A DNA stretch of 7,644 bases from Oribacterium parvum. GTDB lineage: Bacteria > Bacillota > Clostridia > Lachnospirales > Lachnospiraceae. Within the stretch, counting starts at the first letter, position 1. Each line of letters opens with the position of its first letter. The position numbers and the translations under genes are program-made. The notes beneath the pieces are model-generated. The model was not told the DNA's origin. It saw nothing but the letters and a program-made list of their open reading frames with translations, and made no database searches. Location of the stretch: the NCBI GenBank assembly GCA_938022235.1, contig CALIEL010000080.1, forward strand, positions 1 through 7,644, read 5' to 3'. This document shows positions 6,865 to 7,644 of the stretch, piece after piece.

Positions 6865-7632
6865 ATGCCAAAAAATTATACCATGGACACCATTGTGTCA
6901 TTAGCAAAAACCAGAGGATTTGTATATCCGGGATCCGAAATTTATGGTGGACTTGCAAATACCTGGGACTATGGAAATTTAGGGGTAGAGTTAAAGAACA
7001 ATATCAAAAAGGCTTGGTGGAAGAAGTTTGTGCAGGAATCCAAGTACAATGTAGGCATTGACTGTGCCATTCTGATGAATCCGGAAACCTGGGTAGCATC
7101 CGGACATTTGGCAGGCTTTTCCGATCCTTTAATGGATTGTAAAGAGTGTCGTGAGCGTTTTCGTGCGGACAAGGTAATTGAAGACTTCTGCGAAAGTCAC
7201 AATATTCCTTTGGAGGGATCCGTGGATGCCTGGTCCAAGGAAGAGATGGAGAATTTCGTTACTTCTCATGAAGTACCCTGCCCCAGCTGCGGAAAGCACA
7301 ATTTTACCCCTATTCGTCAGTTTAACCTGATGTTTAAGACCTTCCAGGGAGTTACGGAGGATGCGAAGAATACGGTTTATCTTCGGCCGGAAACCGCCCA
7401 GGGAATCTTTGTAAACTTTAAAAATGTGCAGAGAAGCTCTCGAAAGAAGCTGCCTTTCGGAATTGCTCAGATCGGAAAGTCCTTCCGAAATGAGATCACC
7501 CCCGGAAACTTTACCTTCCGTACCAGAGAGTTCGAGCAGATGGAGCTGGAGTTCTTCTGTAAACCGGACACAGACTTGGAGTGGTTCCACTATTGGAAGG
7601 ATTATTGCCAGAAATGGCTTCTAAATTTATGA
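6865..7632 (+). CDS. glyQS: Glycyl-tRNA synthetase (single-chain alpha2 type), N-terminal 255 residues, frame interrupted by TGA
   Basis: The product charges tRNA-Gly with glycine. The visible class II core includes TRGFVYPGSEIYGGLANTWDYG (16-37), ASGHLAGFSDPL (78-89), two CxxC pairs (C92/C95 and C139/C142) in the inserted domain, LRPETAQGIFVNF (173-185), and motif 2 with FRNE (207-210) and REFEQMELEFF (221-231). Full-length members have about 460 residues. This frame stops at TGA 7630-7632, before motif 3 and the anticodon-binding domain. In the family this point normally reads WLLxLGMKxEN; here it reads WLLNL, stop, MKPE, as if a Gly GGA had become TGA. The sequence A AAT TTA just before the stop is also a -1 slippery heptamer. 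A broken gene, a sequence error or recoding are all possible. The ATG is supported by GGAGAG at 6853-6858, 6 nt upstream. Confidence 0.88.
   Translation: MPKNYTMDTIVSLAKTRGFVYPGSEIYGGLANTWDYGNLGVELKNNIKKAWWKKFVQESKYNVGIDCAILMNPETWVASGHLAGFSDPLMDCKECRERFRADKVIEDFCESHNIPLEGSVDAWSKEEMENFVTSHEVPCPSCGKHNFTPIRQFNLMFKTFQGVTEDAKNTVYLRPETAQGIFVNFKNVQRSSRKKLPFGIAQIGKSFRNEITPGNFTFRTREFEQMELEFFCKPDTDLEWFHYWKDYCQKWLLNL
7623..7632 (+). other. Slippery heptamer A AAT TTA followed directly by in-frame TGA
   Basis: In the glycyl-tRNA synthetase frame the codons are CTA AAT TTA TGA, so bases 7623-7629 fit the X XXY YYZ pattern for simultaneous -1 slippage. The same heptamer followed by a stop is known from the Rous sarcoma virus gag-pol shift. 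After a -1 slip, reading continues as ATG AAT GAA GCC GGA to the window end with no stop. Whether the site works cannot be judged, because the downstream region that would hold a stimulatory structure is outside the window. Confidence 0.4.
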
Positions 7633-7644
7633 ATGAAGCCGGAA

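Noticed and set aside
6809..6904. 32-codon ORF (MEEVKGNVGE...) overlapping the start of the synthetase gene, as a leader peptide
   Set aside because: The AAGGAG at 6788-6793 is 15 nt away, the peptide has no run of glycine codons, and it overlaps real coding sequence out of frame.
7630..7632. UGA read as glycine, as in the SR1/Gracilibacteria genetic code
   Set aside because: recO ends with TGA at the expected family end, just before a terminator, and all the proteins look like those of Firmicutes. UGA therefore acts as a stop in this genome.
7630..7632. Selenocysteine at the in-frame TGA
   Set aside because: The aligned position in the family is usually Gly, not Cys, and only 12 bases downstream are visible, so no SECIS element can be seen.

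Overview
The window looks like ordinary chromosome of a low-to-mid GC Firmicute, most probably a member of the Lachnospiraceae. That placement is inferred from recognised protein families (a U32 peptidase, a PreP-like M16C metalloprotease, Era, a Clostridia-style RecO and a single-chain glycyl-tRNA synthetase), from the purine-rich Shine-Dalgarno sites and from the era-recO-glycyl-tRNA synthetase order. An Oribacterium-like genus is a guess. All genes lie on the + strand.

Layout: bases 1-657 hold the C-terminal part of a U32 family peptidase / tRNA-hydroxylation protein, truncated by the window edge. Bases 735-1724 encode a membrane-anchored DUF218 (YdcF/SanA-like) protein whose domain is split by an acidic linker of about 70 residues. 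A six-copy 23-bp tandem repeat starts inside the end of that gene (1701-1839) and leads to a 965-residue M16C zinc metalloprotease (1888-4785). Era GTPase follows (4840-5799), then RecO (5926-6576), and a strong rho-independent terminator (6625-6671) closes the group. No other convincing terminator is visible upstream, so the first five genes could share transcripts. Glycyl-tRNA synthetase (from 6865) appears to have its own promoter (-10 TATAAT at 6760-6765) and a leader of about 90 nt without a recognisable T-box.

Functionally this is a housekeeping block: tRNA modification or peptidase, peptide degradation, 30S ribosome maturation (Era), recombination repair (RecO) and tRNA charging. I see no mobile element, CRISPR array, RNA gene or defence system.

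The most unusual point is at the right end. The glycyl-tRNA synthetase frame meets an in-frame TGA after residue 255 of an expected total of about 460. The family-like sequence seems to resume directly after it. The TGA is immediately preceded by A AAT TTA, a canonical -1 slippery heptamer. A nonsense mutation, a one-base sequencing or assembly error, and programmed frameshifting all remain open, because only 12 bases follow the stop. A second theme is that three of the five intergenic spacers contain unrelated short degenerate tandem repeats (671-729, 1701-1839, 5868-5916).
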